This document shows positions 1 through 6,447 of a DNA stretch of 17,733 bases, in pieces. The notes under the pieces are model-generated. The model was not told the DNA's origin and ran no database searches. It worked only from the letters and a program-made list of their open reading frames with translations. Source of the DNA: SLFT01 sp964493075 (lineage in GTDB: Bacteria; Hydrogenedentota; Hydrogenedentia; Hydrogenedentales; CAITNO01); assembly GCA_964493075.1 (NCBI GenBank), contig CAZBNU010000073.1, positions 1 to 17,733 of the forward strand, written 5' to 3'. The position numbers were made by a program, and so were the translations under genes. Each line of letters begins with the position of its first letter. The first letter of the stretch is position 1.

Positions 1-22
1 TATCATTTTTGATAACCCATTT

Positions 23-38
23 TTCTCATGTTTGAGAA
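23..38. promoter_or_regulatory. Dispersed palindrome, perfect copy 1
   Basis: TTCTCA-TGTT-TGAGAA, a perfect 6-4-6 dyad. It lies in gene-free DNA more than 500 bp before the first gene. It is a member of the repeated site family described in the findings. Confidence 0.8.
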
Positions 39-101
39 TAAAGGCGGCTCTCTGCATAGCCCCACGCATACAGACACACCCAAAGAAGGGATACAGACCA
101 A

Positions 102-166
102 CAAAAAAGAAAAGGGATAGACCAAACAAATAGAGATAGGACACCACACCAAAAAAGAAAAGGGAT
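102..166. repeat. A-rich 17-bp direct repeat, two exact copies
   Basis: CAAAAAAGAAAAGGGAT occurs exactly at 102-118 and again at 150-166, 48 bp apart. A shorter degenerate relative (CAAAGAAGGGATACAGACCA) stands at 81-100. Function is unknown. It could be a protein-binding array or simply decaying tandem repeats. Confidence 0.6.
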
Positions 167-232
167 TGTTCCCCCCTCCCCTGCTCCCCCGTTGCATCCC
201 TCACACTGTCCAATTTCGCGCGTTCTATATAG

Positions 233-251
233 AGTGTTATAGTGTAACACT
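233..251. promoter_or_regulatory. 19-bp palindrome, operator-like
   Basis: AGTGTTA-tagtg-TAACACT is a perfect 7-bp dyad with a 5-nt centre in gene-free DNA. It has no GC-rich stem and no U-run, so it is not a terminator. The form suits a repressor or activator dimer site, but this is a single occurrence and the call is tentative. Confidence 0.35.
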
Positions 252-524
252 TGGAAGCCCACCGTCTGGCCAGTGGACACCCCGAGGAACAGCCATAGAC
301 GCTCCATAGACAGCCACAGGAAGCCCATAAACAGGGCGTAGAGCGTCTATCGTATGCCATTGGATACCTACCCCCCCCCCTAGGGTTAAGCGGCACAGGG
401 GCTCTCTCCGGAGGGGTGCACCGGAAGGGGGGTCTGGTGTGGTATGTATATTCTTTTAATCCCCCACGCACCCCTAGAATTTTCAGAAAACAGCCATGTG
501 GTGGGCAGTGGGAAAACAGTAATG

Positions 525-582
525 GTGACATTTGTCCCTCAAAAGGTGACATTTGTCGCTTGACATAGTGACATTTGTCCCT
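525..582 (+). repeat. Three-copy 15-bp direct repeat before first gene
   Basis: GTGACATTTGTCCCT lies at 525-539 and 568-582, and the one-base variant GTGACATTTGTCGCT at 546-560. Start-to-start distances are 21 and 22 bp, about two helical turns, so the copies lie on the same DNA face. Each unit contains the small dyad GACA-TT-TGTC. The array sits directly upstream of the first gene and overlaps a TTGACA box. It may be an operator or iteron array; remnants of a transposon end with repeated transposase sites are an alternative. Confidence 0.65.
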
Positions 583-588
583 TATGGT
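560..588 (+). promoter_or_regulatory. Candidate promoter inside the direct-repeat array
   Basis: A perfect -35 box TTGACA (560-565) is followed after 17 bp by TATGGT (583-588), a weak -10 box. The third direct repeat fills the spacer. Transcription would start about at 595-596, exactly at an ATG that has no Shine-Dalgarno site, so a leaderless message is possible. The -10 match is poor and the call is moderate to low. Confidence 0.35.
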
Positions 589-595
589 TTTGGAC

Positions 596-904
596 ATGAA
601 AATAAAACGAATAAAAAGCTTAGAGATAAACAGCTATGACTTTGCCGTTAAATGGGATTCAAAAGAAACTGGCGGCTCATTTGATTACAATAAACATGAA
701 ATTGTAATTGGCACAAAAGACAACACCGAAAGAGAGATGTTCAACATCATCTGCCATGAGCTGCTTGAAATATGTGCGTGTGAATGTATGTGCAGGTTTA
801 TGCGAGGAGATGTAAGTGACGATTATTATTTTATGTACGACCATCGACTGCATGATATAAAGGCAAACATGCTCGCGTCATTGATATGGAAATTTGTGGC
901 ATGA
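596..904 (+). CDS. Small zincin-like (HExxE) phage protein, putative
   Basis: 102 residues from ATG 596; an in-frame ATG at 584 would add four residues, and neither start has a Shine-Dalgarno site. The central motif His54-Glu55-Leu-Leu-Glu58 resembles a metallopeptidase HExxH in which the second His is replaced by Glu, followed by a Cys-rich stretch (Cys60, 62, 64, 66) and a conserved-looking Phe-Met-Tyr-Asp-His-Arg segment (His83, His86). From memory, small phage proteins with HExxE/H and a similar Y-x-H segment exist near terminase genes, but their function is not established. A zinc-dependent peptidase or an inactive metal-binding fold are both possible. Its stop overlaps the start of the next gene by four bases (ATGA), so the two are probably translated together. 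Confidence 0.7.
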   Translation: MKIKRIKSLEINSYDFAVKWDSKETGGSFDYNKHEIVIGTKDNTEREMFNIICHELLEICACECMCRFMRGDVSDDYYFMYDHRLHDIKANMLASLIWKFVA

Positions 905-1173
905 AACAGAGATACACGAATTTAGAGATAGCAAAAGCGGCGTACTGCAAAGAGAGTACTGTTAAAAAGGCTGTTGAGAGAGGTCTTGGAGAAAGCCTTG
1001 AGGAACTGCTTGGGTGGGTTTTGATGCAGAGATTGAAACAAGAGGGTCTGAGCGGGCTTGATGGGCTGATAAGCCGTGGAGTGGTTGTTAAAGGCACTGA
1101 GATTAAGGTTCCTGATAAGAAAGAAGAACTTGAGTACGAGCCTGACTACAGTCAAGTAGAAGGAGAGTGGTAA
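901..1173 (+). CDS. Small HTH-like DNA-binding protein, putative
   Basis: 90 residues from ATG 901, chosen because it overlaps the preceding stop as ATGA; an upstream in-frame ATG at 886 would give a longer overlap. Residues about 6-29 (YTNLEIAKAAYCKESTVKKA and following) have the spacing of a helix-turn-helix: a first helix with Ala-Lys-Ala, a turn at the Cys-Lys-Glu-Ser, then a recognition-type helix Thr-Val-Lys-Lys-Ala. The middle is amphipathic helix (ESLEELLGWVLMQRL) and the C-terminal 25 residues are acidic. I do not recognise the family. Position before the small terminase suggests a late regulator or a packaging accessory protein. It is one candidate for binding the repeats or palindromes of this window, but nothing in the sequence proves that. 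Confidence 0.65.
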   Translation: MKQRYTNLEIAKAAYCKESTVKKAVERGLGESLEELLGWVLMQRLKQEGLSGLDGLISRGVVVKGTEIKVPDKKEELEYEPDYSQVEGEW

Positions 1174-1304
1174 TGAGATGCTGGGAAGCTGAGGATCGGT
1201 GTGAGGACTGCCCGAGGGACCATCCTGGTAATGAGTGCAGTGAGTACCTGAAGGAACGGAAACCGAAAAAGAAAGTGGTTGACGAGCCTATAGATTTATC
1301 ATAA
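1173..1304 (+). CDS. 43-residue four-cysteine microprotein
   Basis: The ATG at 1173 shares its A with the preceding TAA stop (TAATG). An AGGAG site at 1161-1165 is spaced seven bases from it, giving a textbook translation start. The product begins MRCWEAEDRCEDCPRDHPGN and has Cys at positions 3, 10, 13 and 22, then a basic patch (KERKPKKK) and an acidic tail. The Cys spacing (C-x6-C-x2-C-x8-C) would suit one zinc ion. No family is recognised. The coupling, the ribosome site and the Cys pattern support a real gene despite its size. Confidence 0.6.
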   Translation: MRCWEAEDRCEDCPRDHPGNECSEYLKERKPKKKVVDEPIDLS

Positions 1305-1311
1305 ATGAGAA
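1296..1311. promoter_or_regulatory. Dispersed palindrome, one-mismatch copy
   Basis: TTATCA-TAAA-TGAGAA differs from the consensus in the third base of the left half. It overlaps the end of the microprotein gene and reaches into the gap before the small terminase. Confidence 0.55.
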
Positions 1312-1358
1312 TTGTCAGGAGGCTTACTGGTACTTTCATCGCCAGCCTTTCGGGGTGA

Positions 1359-1389
1359 GTCCGGCATCCTCAAAGCCTTCAAACCGGAC
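1359..1389 (+). other. Inverted repeat before small terminase gene
   Basis: GTCCGG (1359-1364) pairs with CCGGAC (1384-1389) around a 19-nt loop in the 102-bp gap upstream of the small terminase. It is not followed by a U-run. It could be mRNA structure, or part of a packaging (pac/cos) recognition region, which often lies close to this gene. Low confidence. Confidence 0.25.
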
Positions 1390-1406
1390 AACTTTTAAGG
1401 AGAACT

Positions 1407-1814
1407 ATGGATCAGCGAAGCATAGCGAATCAGATTAAACTGCATGGCAAGCTTGACGGGTCATTGTCTCATGCTGTTGCAGGGATAATCTGGGCGGACG
1501 TAAAGGCATATGGGAAGTTTTGGGAGAAGGACGGGAAGAAGAGTGAGAGGGAGAAAGCTGACAAAGAGATAGCCAAGCTAAAAGAGCAGATTGAGATTCT
1601 CAAAGCTGAGAAAACTGCTGTCAGGAATGAAGAAGAACTGACAAAAGAGCAGGTAGTGGCGATGATTCGCGAGAGTGCAGGGCAGGGAAATGCGGCGAGT
1701 CAGAAAATATTGAGTGAATATATCGGGTTAGGGAAGCACGAAGAGGACATGACGATTGAGATGGTAGACTTTTCTGATGCGCCTGACTGGTACAAAACAA
1801 AGAAACCGGAATGA
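1407..1814 (+). CDS. terS: Terminase small subunit
   Basis: 135 residues; the start at 1407 follows a strong AAGGAG site. The small terminase recognises phage DNA and feeds it to the large subunit for packaging. Seen here: an N-terminal helical segment rich in Lys and Trp; a coiled coil at residues about 47-72 (EREKADKEIAKLKEQIEILK), of the kind that forms the oligomer core; then a helical segment (EQVVAMIRESAGQGNAASQK) leading to Ile-Gly-Leu-Gly-Lys, as in many phage TerS proteins; and an acidic tail likely to contact the large subunit. Its stop overlaps the start of the large terminase by four bases (ATGATAG). The assignment rests on position and this architecture. The coiled-coil codons contain a perfect dispersed palindrome. 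Confidence 0.8.
   Translation: MDQRSIANQIKLHGKLDGSLSHAVAGIIWADVKAYGKFWEKDGKKSEREKADKEIAKLKEQIEILKAEKTAVRNEEELTKEQVVAMIRESAGQGNAASQKILSEYIGLGKHEEDMTIEMVDFSDAPDWYKTKKPE
1597..1612. promoter_or_regulatory. Dispersed palindrome, perfect copy 2 (inside terS)
   Basis: TTCTCA-AAGC-TGAGAA within the small terminase coiled-coil codons, read as ATT CTC AAA GCT GAG AAA. Confidence 0.75.
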
Positions 1815-3244
1815 TAGTCCCTGTATTACCGCCAAGATGGTATCAGATGCCTGTGATGCGAGCATACTCGCAGGGATTTAAGCGTATTCTGTACACTTGG
1901 CCCCGTCGTCACGGAAAAGACGTAGTGATGTTCCAGCTTTTGCAGATGGAAGCGTTGAAAAGAGTGGGTAACTACTGGTATTTGTTTCCGACAAGGGCTT
2001 GGGCAGAGCGTGCAATCTGGAACAACACGCAGGAAATCATGGTAAACGGGCAAAAAAGGTCTGGAAAACTGATTGATACACTGCTTCCCGATGGGATGAC
2101 CGTCACAAAACATGAAAAAGATTTAAAGATTACCTACCCAAACGGGTCTGTGATGCAGTTTAGCGGGACGGACTCGTTGGATTTTGTTGGACAGGGCGGT
2201 TATGGGTACGGATTAAGCGAGTATTCCCTGCATCGAAACGAAGTAACGAGCTATATCAGCCCGATTCTTGAAGAAAGCAACGGTATTTTGATTCAGCAGG
2301 GGACATTGCGGGGCAAAGACAACCACCTTTACAAGAATCTTGTTGCAAATTTGCATAACGAAAAGTGCTTTACGCAATGGTTAGTGCCAGAAATCACTAA
2401 ACAGTACTACTGGGTTGGAGATGATGTCTGCGTAAATCCTGAATTGCAGGGGCAAATCAACCCTGAGACGGGTAGGGAGTACACAAACATCCAGATGTTG
2501 GTTGATGCAGGTGAAGTCAGCTATGCGCTGGCAAGGCAGGAGTTCTTGAACGAAGCTGTGCTTGAAACAGACAGCGGATACTACGCAAGAGAATACAAAC
2601 TGGCACGTAAGAACGGGGATATAGGCGGTATTGAGTACGATCCAAGGCTTCCGGTGTACACTTTTTGGGACATTGGGAAAGGAACAGCGCAGAAATGTAC
2701 AGACGCAATGAGTGTATGGTTTGTTCAGTTTCCTGATGATGATTTGCCGAACCCGAAACGAGTAAACATGATTGCCTATGAAGAAAGTTCCGGCAAGGCA
2801 TGGGCAGAACACGCAAGGATGTTAAACTCAAAAGGGTTTATGTATGGAGGACACTACGCACCGTGGGACATCAACAAGGGCATAGCAGGGATTGACGGGA
2901 CAAACCTTCAGTGGGCGAAAGAGTGCGGTATTGAATTTACGGCTGTTCCGAGGCGTGGGTTCAGCATAATGAACGCCATTGAGATATGCCGTCGCAGGTG
3001 GAAAGGAATGAAGTTTACACACGATTGTAACAATGCTGTAGATAAACTGGCTTCATATCACGAGAAAACAGACCGTAACGGCATTGGGCAGGGTGTACCT
3101 GAACATGACATCAACTCGAATTGTGCGGACGCATTCAGGACGATGTGTGAGGCTTTGGACAAGAGGCTTGTTCAGAACCAAATGCTTGGCAGAGACAACA
3201 TGAGCTGGGTAGATGAGATAAAATTCGATGGATACTTTGATTAA
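1811..3244 (+). CDS. terL: Terminase large subunit (packaging ATPase-nuclease)
   Basis: 477 residues, the usual length. It drives DNA into the procapsid and cuts the concatemer. The ATPase half has a Walker A-like motif at residues 31-37 (PRRHGKD, the variant seen in phage terminases). The Walker B position reads Gly-Tyr-Gly-Leu-Ser136-Glu137, with Ser where Asp is usual and the catalytic Glu kept. A coupling-type Gly-Thr follows at 164-165. The RNase H-like nuclease half has Trp-Asp287-Ile-Gly, a second acidic site near Glu324-325 in Tyr-Glu-Glu, and a C-terminal His-Asp-Ile-Asn-Ser-Asn-Cys-Ala-Asp440-Ala-Phe-Arg motif. All three metal-binding acidic positions are therefore present. Translation is coupled to the small subunit by an ATGA overlap. 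Confidence 0.93.
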   Translation: MIVPVLPPRWYQMPVMRAYSQGFKRILYTWPRRHGKDVVMFQLLQMEALKRVGNYWYLFPTRAWAERAIWNNTQEIMVNGQKRSGKLIDTLLPDGMTVTKHEKDLKITYPNGSVMQFSGTDSLDFVGQGGYGYGLSEYSLHRNEVTSYISPILEESNGILIQQGTLRGKDNHLYKNLVANLHNEKCFTQWLVPEITKQYYWVGDDVCVNPELQGQINPETGREYTNIQMLVDAGEVSYALARQEFLNEAVLETDSGYYAREYKLARKNGDIGGIEYDPRLPVYTFWDIGKGTAQKCTDAMSVWFVQFPDDDLPNPKRVNMIAYEESSGKAWAEHARMLNSKGFMYGGHYAPWDINKGIAGIDGTNLQWAKECGIEFTAVPRRGFSIMNAIEICRRRWKGMKFTHDCNNAVDKLASYHEKTDRNGIGQGVPEHDINSNCADAFRTMCEALDKRLVQNQMLGRDNMSWVDEIKFDGYFD

Positions 3245-3530
3245 ACAGGCAAAAAAAGACTACGCCAAGCACGGAGAAAACTTTGACGAAAAGCTTGCGT
3301 GGCATCACGAGAACGGATTTGTGATAGATATACCGTATCTTTTTGCAATGGGATACTTTTATGACAAGAATGAAGATAAGGTGTGCCATGTCACATACAT
3401 GACTGGAGATATGAGCTTGCTGATTCTCATTGGTGAGAAATTTATACTTGACAAAATTAGTTTTGAACGCAACCTTTCTGGAAAAACAAAGACCTATGAT
3501 TTTCTCAAACTTGCGAGACGCATAAAATGA
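3228..3530 (+). CDS. Hypothetical phage protein, 100 residues
   Basis: The start at 3228 lies 17 bases inside the end of the large terminase gene, and the stop overlaps the next start (ATGA), so it is wedged tightly in the operon. The product begins with a basic helical segment, then a mixed segment (LAWHHENGFVIDIPYLFAMG) and a beta-rich centre with Thr-Gly-Asp-Met-Ser-Leu-Leu-Ile-Leu. I do not recognise a named family. The pairing with a GNAT-like gene between terminase and portal is familiar from other podovirus-like genomes, so a virion or morphogenesis role is likely. A perfect copy of the dispersed palindrome lies within its codons. Confidence 0.7.
   Translation: MDTLIKQAKKDYAKHGENFDEKLAWHHENGFVIDIPYLFAMGYFYDKNEDKVCHVTYMTGDMSLLILIGEKFILDKISFERNLSGKTKTYDFLKLARRIK
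3424..3439. promoter_or_regulatory. Dispersed palindrome, perfect copy 3
   Basis: TTCTCA-TTGG-TGAGAA, read in the gene as ATT CTC ATT GGT GAG AAA. A weaker relative (TTCTCA-AACT-TGCGAG, 10 of 12) follows at 3502-3517. Confidence 0.75.
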
Positions 3531-3916
3531 ATTGCCGCAGAGCATTAAATACAGATTACGAAGAAATCTGCCGATGGTGGACAGCTCGTGGCTGGGGATG
3601 TATTCCAATTGAGCTTCTTCCAAGCGGATGGGTAGTCGAGAAAGATGGCAAACTGCTTTGTGCTGGGTTTTTGTACACTGCAAGCAACGCTCCGGTTGGT
3701 TATCTAGAGTACATCGTAAGCAATCCTGACAATGGGCTGAAAGAAAATTATAAAGCATTAGATTATTTGATGGAAGAAATTGTGACATTTGCAAAGTACA
3801 GCATGATTAAAGCGATGTTTGGCAGGGTTAAACAACGTGGTCTTGAAAAGTTGTACAATAAACACGGATTTAAAACTTGCGACACGCTAACAGATATGTT
3901 TTGGGGAGGTATGTAA
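3527..3916 (+). CDS. GNAT-like acetyltransferase / T7 gp13-type protein
   Basis: 129 residues, with the start coupled to the previous stop by ATGA. The layout suits a small GNAT fold: N-terminal Arg-Arg-Ala-x4-Tyr-Glu-Glu-Ile strand-helix, Leu-Pro-Ser-Gly-Trp-Val-Val-Glu-Lys-Asp-Gly-Lys hairpin, Cys-Ala-Gly-Phe-Leu-Tyr strand, Leu-Glu-Tyr-Ile-Val-Ser-Asn-Pro, then a long helix and a terminal Lys-Leu-Tyr-Asn-Lys-His-Gly-Phe motif typical of GNAT C-termini. The acetyl-CoA pyrophosphate loop (Q/R-x-x-G-x-G/A) is not obvious, so it may be non-catalytic. Small phage proteins of this kind, at the place of T7 gp13, are linked with virion assembly; that role is inferred from position here. Confidence 0.75.
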   Translation: MNCRRALNTDYEEICRWWTARGWGCIPIELLPSGWVVEKDGKLLCAGFLYTASNAPVGYLEYIVSNPDNGLKENYKALDYLMEEIVTFAKYSMIKAMFGRVKQRGLEKLYNKHGFKTCDTLTDMFWGGM

Positions 3917-4347
3917 TGGCCGTTGTTAGCTCAATAGTTGCAGGAACAGTAGCGGCTGGAAGCGCAATCGCTGGTGCGGCCGGAACAATAGGCGGTGCTG
4001 TGGCTACTGGAATATCTGCACTTGGTGCAGGTTCTGGGCTGGCTGGTGCTATTGGTTCAGGAGTTGCTTATACCGGGGCATCTGCCGGAGTTTCTACACT
4101 TGCTGGATATGCTGGTGCTGCTGCAATATATGGAGGATTGGCATACGGAGCATATGGCGCAATGACTCCTGATATACCTGGTGCTCCTAAACCTCCGGCA
4201 GAAGTTCAAAAAGGAACAGAAGGAATTCGTCGAGGAGATCTTCAGCGGGAATCAAAAAAAAGAGAACTTGGTGCTCTTTATTTAACAAGAGGCAGTCGGG
4301 CAGATGACGCAACGCTTGGCGGTTACACAAAATCACTTGGAGGTTAG
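3916..4347 (+). CDS. Gly/Ala-rich glycine-zipper membrane-type protein
   Basis: 143 residues from ATG 3916, chosen over an upstream in-frame ATG at 3877 because GGGGAGG (3903-3909) sits six bases before it and the start overlaps the previous stop (TAATG). Residues 1-85 are almost entirely Gly, Ala, Val, Ile and Ser with repeated G-x3-G spacing, as in glycine-zipper membrane helices. The C-terminal 55 residues are charged (EVQKGTEGIRRGDLQRESKK) and end in Gly-Gly-Tyr-Thr-Lys-Ser-Leu-Gly-Gly. It may be a virion protein that enters the host membrane during ejection, or a holin-like protein, but its place between the GNAT-like and portal genes favours a structural role. No named family is recognised. 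Confidence 0.75.
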   Translation: MAVVSSIVAGTVAAGSAIAGAAGTIGGAVATGISALGAGSGLAGAIGSGVAYTGASAGVSTLAGYAGAAAIYGGLAYGAYGAMTPDIPGAPKPPAEVQKGTEGIRRGDLQRESKKRELGALYLTRGSRADDATLGGYTKSLGG

Positions 4348-4349
4348 TT

Positions 4350-4529
4350 ATGGGCGGAGGAGGCGGAGGCGTAAGCAAGGTTTCTACGGTTAGCCGTAAA
4401 ACAGAATCAGAATCAACGGGAACTGCTCGAGGTGAAAAGCGCAGGCTTCCAACAAGTATGTTCCAGTCTAGGCAGGCAACGGCTGGCGGCGGTTCAATTT
4501 TTGGCGGCACAAAACAAACGCTAGGATAA
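4350..4529 (+). CDS. Small Gly-rich phage structural protein, putative
   Basis: 59 residues starting Met followed by six Gly, with GGAGG at 4339-4343 six bases before the ATG, and starting three bases after the preceding stop. It contains a basic centre (GEKRRLPTSMFQSRQATAGG) and ends Gly-Thr-Lys-Gln-Thr-Leu-Gly. Short phage proteins with a basic R-R/L-P core, a Gly-Gly segment and a K-x-x-L-G end are common near the portal gene; function unknown. The good ribosome site and exact fit between two genes support it. Confidence 0.7.
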   Translation: MGGGGGGVSKVSTVSRKTESESTGTARGEKRRLPTSMFQSRQATAGGGSIFGGTKQTLG

Positions 4530-4532
4530 TTT

Positions 4533-6188
4533 ATGGACATTAAAAGCATCGAGCAACGCAGACAAAAAATCTGCACATCGGAAGAATGGGAAAACTTCAC
4601 AACGATCATTGATGATGTTCGCTGGATGTTTAACCCTGCTTCTGCCCAGCTTCGAGGACAGTCTGAAAAAGGAGCCAAGCTAAACAAACGTCGGGTATCT
4701 GTTGTTGGCTCTCTGTATCTTGACAACTACGCAAACGGTATTGTTTCTGAGACAGTAACAAACGGACAGCCGTGGTTCGGTGCAGAGGATGAGTTTAAGA
4801 TTCAGGAAGATGCAGAGATGTTCACATACATTTCTGACAAGATGCGCAACCGGATTAACCACTCCAATTTTTACGGGCAGTACTACCGTGACCAGAAAGG
4901 CGCAGGAATGGACGGCACAAGCTGTTTCTACGTCGAGCGTATCAATGGGAAGCTAAACCATGTGTGTGTGCCCTATGGTTCATTCTGGTTTGTTGAGGAC
5001 TATCGTGGTCGGCCTGACATCGTGTGGATTGAAAAGAAAACTACCGCAGGGGCACTGGTAAAAGAGTTTGGGGAAGAGAACGTCAGCGACAAATGTCGCC
5101 AGAAGTACGAAAAGAACCCTGACGAAGAAGTTTGCATCATTCATTACTGTGCTCCACGAACCAAACTGGACAGTTCCAAAAAAGACGCAAGCAACAAACC
5201 GTATATGCTTCTCACTTATGAGAAAGACGACAAGCACATGCTCCGTGAAGGTGGTACTGATAAGCAAAAATTCATGGTTTACCGTGTCAAACGAGTGATG
5301 AATGAGTCTCTTGGTCGTGGACCGTGCATTGAAACAGCCTGTGCTATGTCTGCCATTGAAAGAGCAAGCAAAGAATATGAGCGGTGCGCCCGTCTTGCGG
5401 GTGTTCCGATTCTTGGAATCGGTGCAAGCATGGGTCAAAACGGGTTCCGATGGTCTAATCAGGAAAACGCATCGCTCCTTATCTACAACGATACTGGAAT
5501 CAGCGGACCGCCGCAGGCTTTGAACCCACGGACAAACCCTGAATTTATTATGCAGTACATTGAACTAAACAGCGAACAGATGCGTCGCATGTTCTATCTT
5601 GACTACTTTAATCCTGTGATGGACAAGAAAAACATCACAGCATACCAGACAAGGGAAATTGTCAGCAAAGCTCAACAGATGGTTGACCAGCTTGTCGGGC
5701 CTCTCATTGAAGAACGCCTTGACCCGTACCTTCAGTGGGTATTTATCCTGCTTGGTGAGGCTGGAGAGTTCAAAGAATACGGTCCTTGGGATGAGATTCA
5801 GGCAAAAATGAATGGCGGTCGTATAAACTTTGTGTACAAAAGCAAACTGGCAAACGCACAGAAGCGAATTAAGCTGATGGCAGAGCTTGAATATGCCGAG
5901 TATGCCGGACAGATTGCACAGTTTATTCCTGATCCTGTAATGCAATACGAGTTTATGGCTCGGACAAACTTCAACAAACTTCCGGAGAAAATCCGCGAAG
6001 GAGTCAACGCATCACCCGACATTCTCAGAAATGAGAAAGAGGCCAAGAAGATGGCGGATGCCTATGCTCAGAGCCTTGCACAGCAACAGCAACAAGACAA
6101 CATGGTTAAGATGGCAGACGCGGCAAGTAAAGGCGGAAACGCCCCTGAGCCTCGTTCGCTTACGTCTCAAGTAATGTACGGAGAATAA
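4533..6188 (+). CDS. Portal (head-to-tail connector) protein
   Basis: 551 residues, the usual size for T7 gp8-like connector proteins. Twelve copies form the ring through which DNA enters and leaves the head. Family-type features seen: an N-terminal segment Gln-Arg-Arg followed by Trp-Glu (residues 8-20), the block SLYLDNYANGIVSETVTNGQ (60-79) leading to Pro-Trp-Phe (a strong match to head-to-tail connecting proteins), a central Gly-Arg-Gly-Pro-Cys segment, the clip and crown helices with TAYQTREIVSKAQQMVDQLV, and a Gln-rich C-terminus (QSLAQQQQQD) likely to be disordered. It follows the large terminase module and precedes scaffold and capsid, as expected. Two perfect copies of the dispersed palindrome lie within it. 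Confidence 0.92.
   Translation: MDIKSIEQRRQKICTSEEWENFTTIIDDVRWMFNPASAQLRGQSEKGAKLNKRRVSVVGSLYLDNYANGIVSETVTNGQPWFGAEDEFKIQEDAEMFTYISDKMRNRINHSNFYGQYYRDQKGAGMDGTSCFYVERINGKLNHVCVPYGSFWFVEDYRGRPDIVWIEKKTTAGALVKEFGEENVSDKCRQKYEKNPDEEVCIIHYCAPRTKLDSSKKDASNKPYMLLTYEKDDKHMLREGGTDKQKFMVYRVKRVMNESLGRGPCIETACAMSAIERASKEYERCARLAGVPILGIGASMGQNGFRWSNQENASLLIYNDTGISGPPQALNPRTNPEFIMQYIELNSEQMRRMFYLDYFNPVMDKKNITAYQTREIVSKAQQMVDQLVGPLIEERLDPYLQWVFILLGEAGEFKEYGPWDEIQAKMNGGRINFVYKSKLANAQKRIKLMAELEYAEYAGQIAQFIPDPVMQYEFMARTNFNKLPEKIREGVNASPDILRNEKEAKKMADAYAQSLAQQQQQDNMVKMADAASKGGNAPEPRSLTSQVMYGE
5209..5224. promoter_or_regulatory. Dispersed palindrome, perfect copy 4 (inside portal)
   Basis: TTCTCA-CTTA-TGAGAA, read as CTT CTC ACT TAT GAG AAA. 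All 16 bases match the copy at 7298, including the spacer. Confidence 0.75.
6022..6037. promoter_or_regulatory. Dispersed palindrome, perfect copy 5 (inside portal)
   Basis: TTCTCA-GAAA-TGAGAA, read as ATT CTC AGA AAT GAG AAA in the portal C-terminal part. Confidence 0.75.
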
Positions 6189-6189
6189 G

Positions 6190-6447
6190 ATGGAAGAACT
6201 AAAAGAACGCCTTGGCCGTATCAAACGGCTTATGGAGAATGACGACTTTCTCAAAACTAAGAATGAGATTGATGCAGAGCTTGGGCTTAATCAGCCGTCA
6301 GCCGCATTGATGAAAGCAGGAATTGATCCGGCTGTGCTTGGCATCCTTTGCGGGATGCGTGACTACAGCCGTCACTGGGATAATCTGGCAACAATGCTTG
6401 AAACCCAAATAGAGCAACAAAAAACAGAGGAGAATATAGATGAGTGA
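6190..6447 (+). CDS. Hypothetical 85-residue helical protein
   Basis: The start lies two bases after the portal stop, with GGAGA in the portal end serving as ribosome site; it overlaps the scaffold gene by eight bases. The product is helical and charged: a first helix (MEELKERLGRIKRLMENDDF), a second segment around Asp-Pro-Ala-Val-Leu-Gly-Ile-Leu, and a Gln/Glu-rich acidic tail. Small proteins in this slot between portal and scaffold are frequent in podovirus-like genomes and are usually unnamed. An assembly role is inferred only from position. Confidence 0.75.
   Translation: MEELKERLGRIKRLMENDDFLKTKNEIDAELGLNQPSAALMKAGIDPAVLGILCGMRDYSRHWDNLATMLETQIEQQKTEENIDE
6248..6263. promoter_or_regulatory. 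Dispersed palindrome, one-mismatch copy
   Basis: TTCTCA-AAAC-TAAGAA, one base off in the right half, read as TTT CTC AAA ACT AAG AAT. Confidence 0.5.

Larger units (their letters stand above)
1..583. other. Gene-free leader region with low-complexity tracts
   Basis: I see no convincing gene here. The two reverse-strand open frames in 3-328 give Trp/Cys/Leu-rich, low-complexity peptides with no recognisable motif, and I treat them as spurious. The region holds one perfect copy of the dispersed TTCTCA-N4-TGAGAA palindrome near its left end, an A-rich direct repeat, C-rich runs (including a ten-C run at 371-380), a 10-bp inverted repeat (295-304 with 341-350), short palindromes at 406-413 and 415-422, and a triple direct repeat just before the first gene. 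It is probably a control region between gene modules, or sequence near a genome or contig end. Confidence 0.6.

Noticed and set aside
26..328. Reverse-strand 100-residue open frame with hydrophobic, Cys/Trp-rich product
   Set aside because: Low-complexity composition created by C-rich and A-rich tracts, with no domain, and opposite to every supported gene.
1305..1358. 17-codon reading frame before the small terminase
   Set aside because: Too short, no ribosome site at proper distance, no pattern in the peptide.
3782..3793. Partial copy of the upstream direct repeat (GTGACATTTGCA)
   Set aside because: Only 10 of 12 bases match, inside codons, single; consistent with chance.
3135..3794. Reverse-strand 219-residue open frame
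   Set aside because: It lies antisense to well-supported, coupled + strand genes; the peptide has no recognisable motif.
5407..5424. Perfect small hairpin CCGATTC-TTG-GAATCGG inside the portal gene
   Set aside because: Single occurrence within codons, with no repeat elsewhere and no regulatory context.
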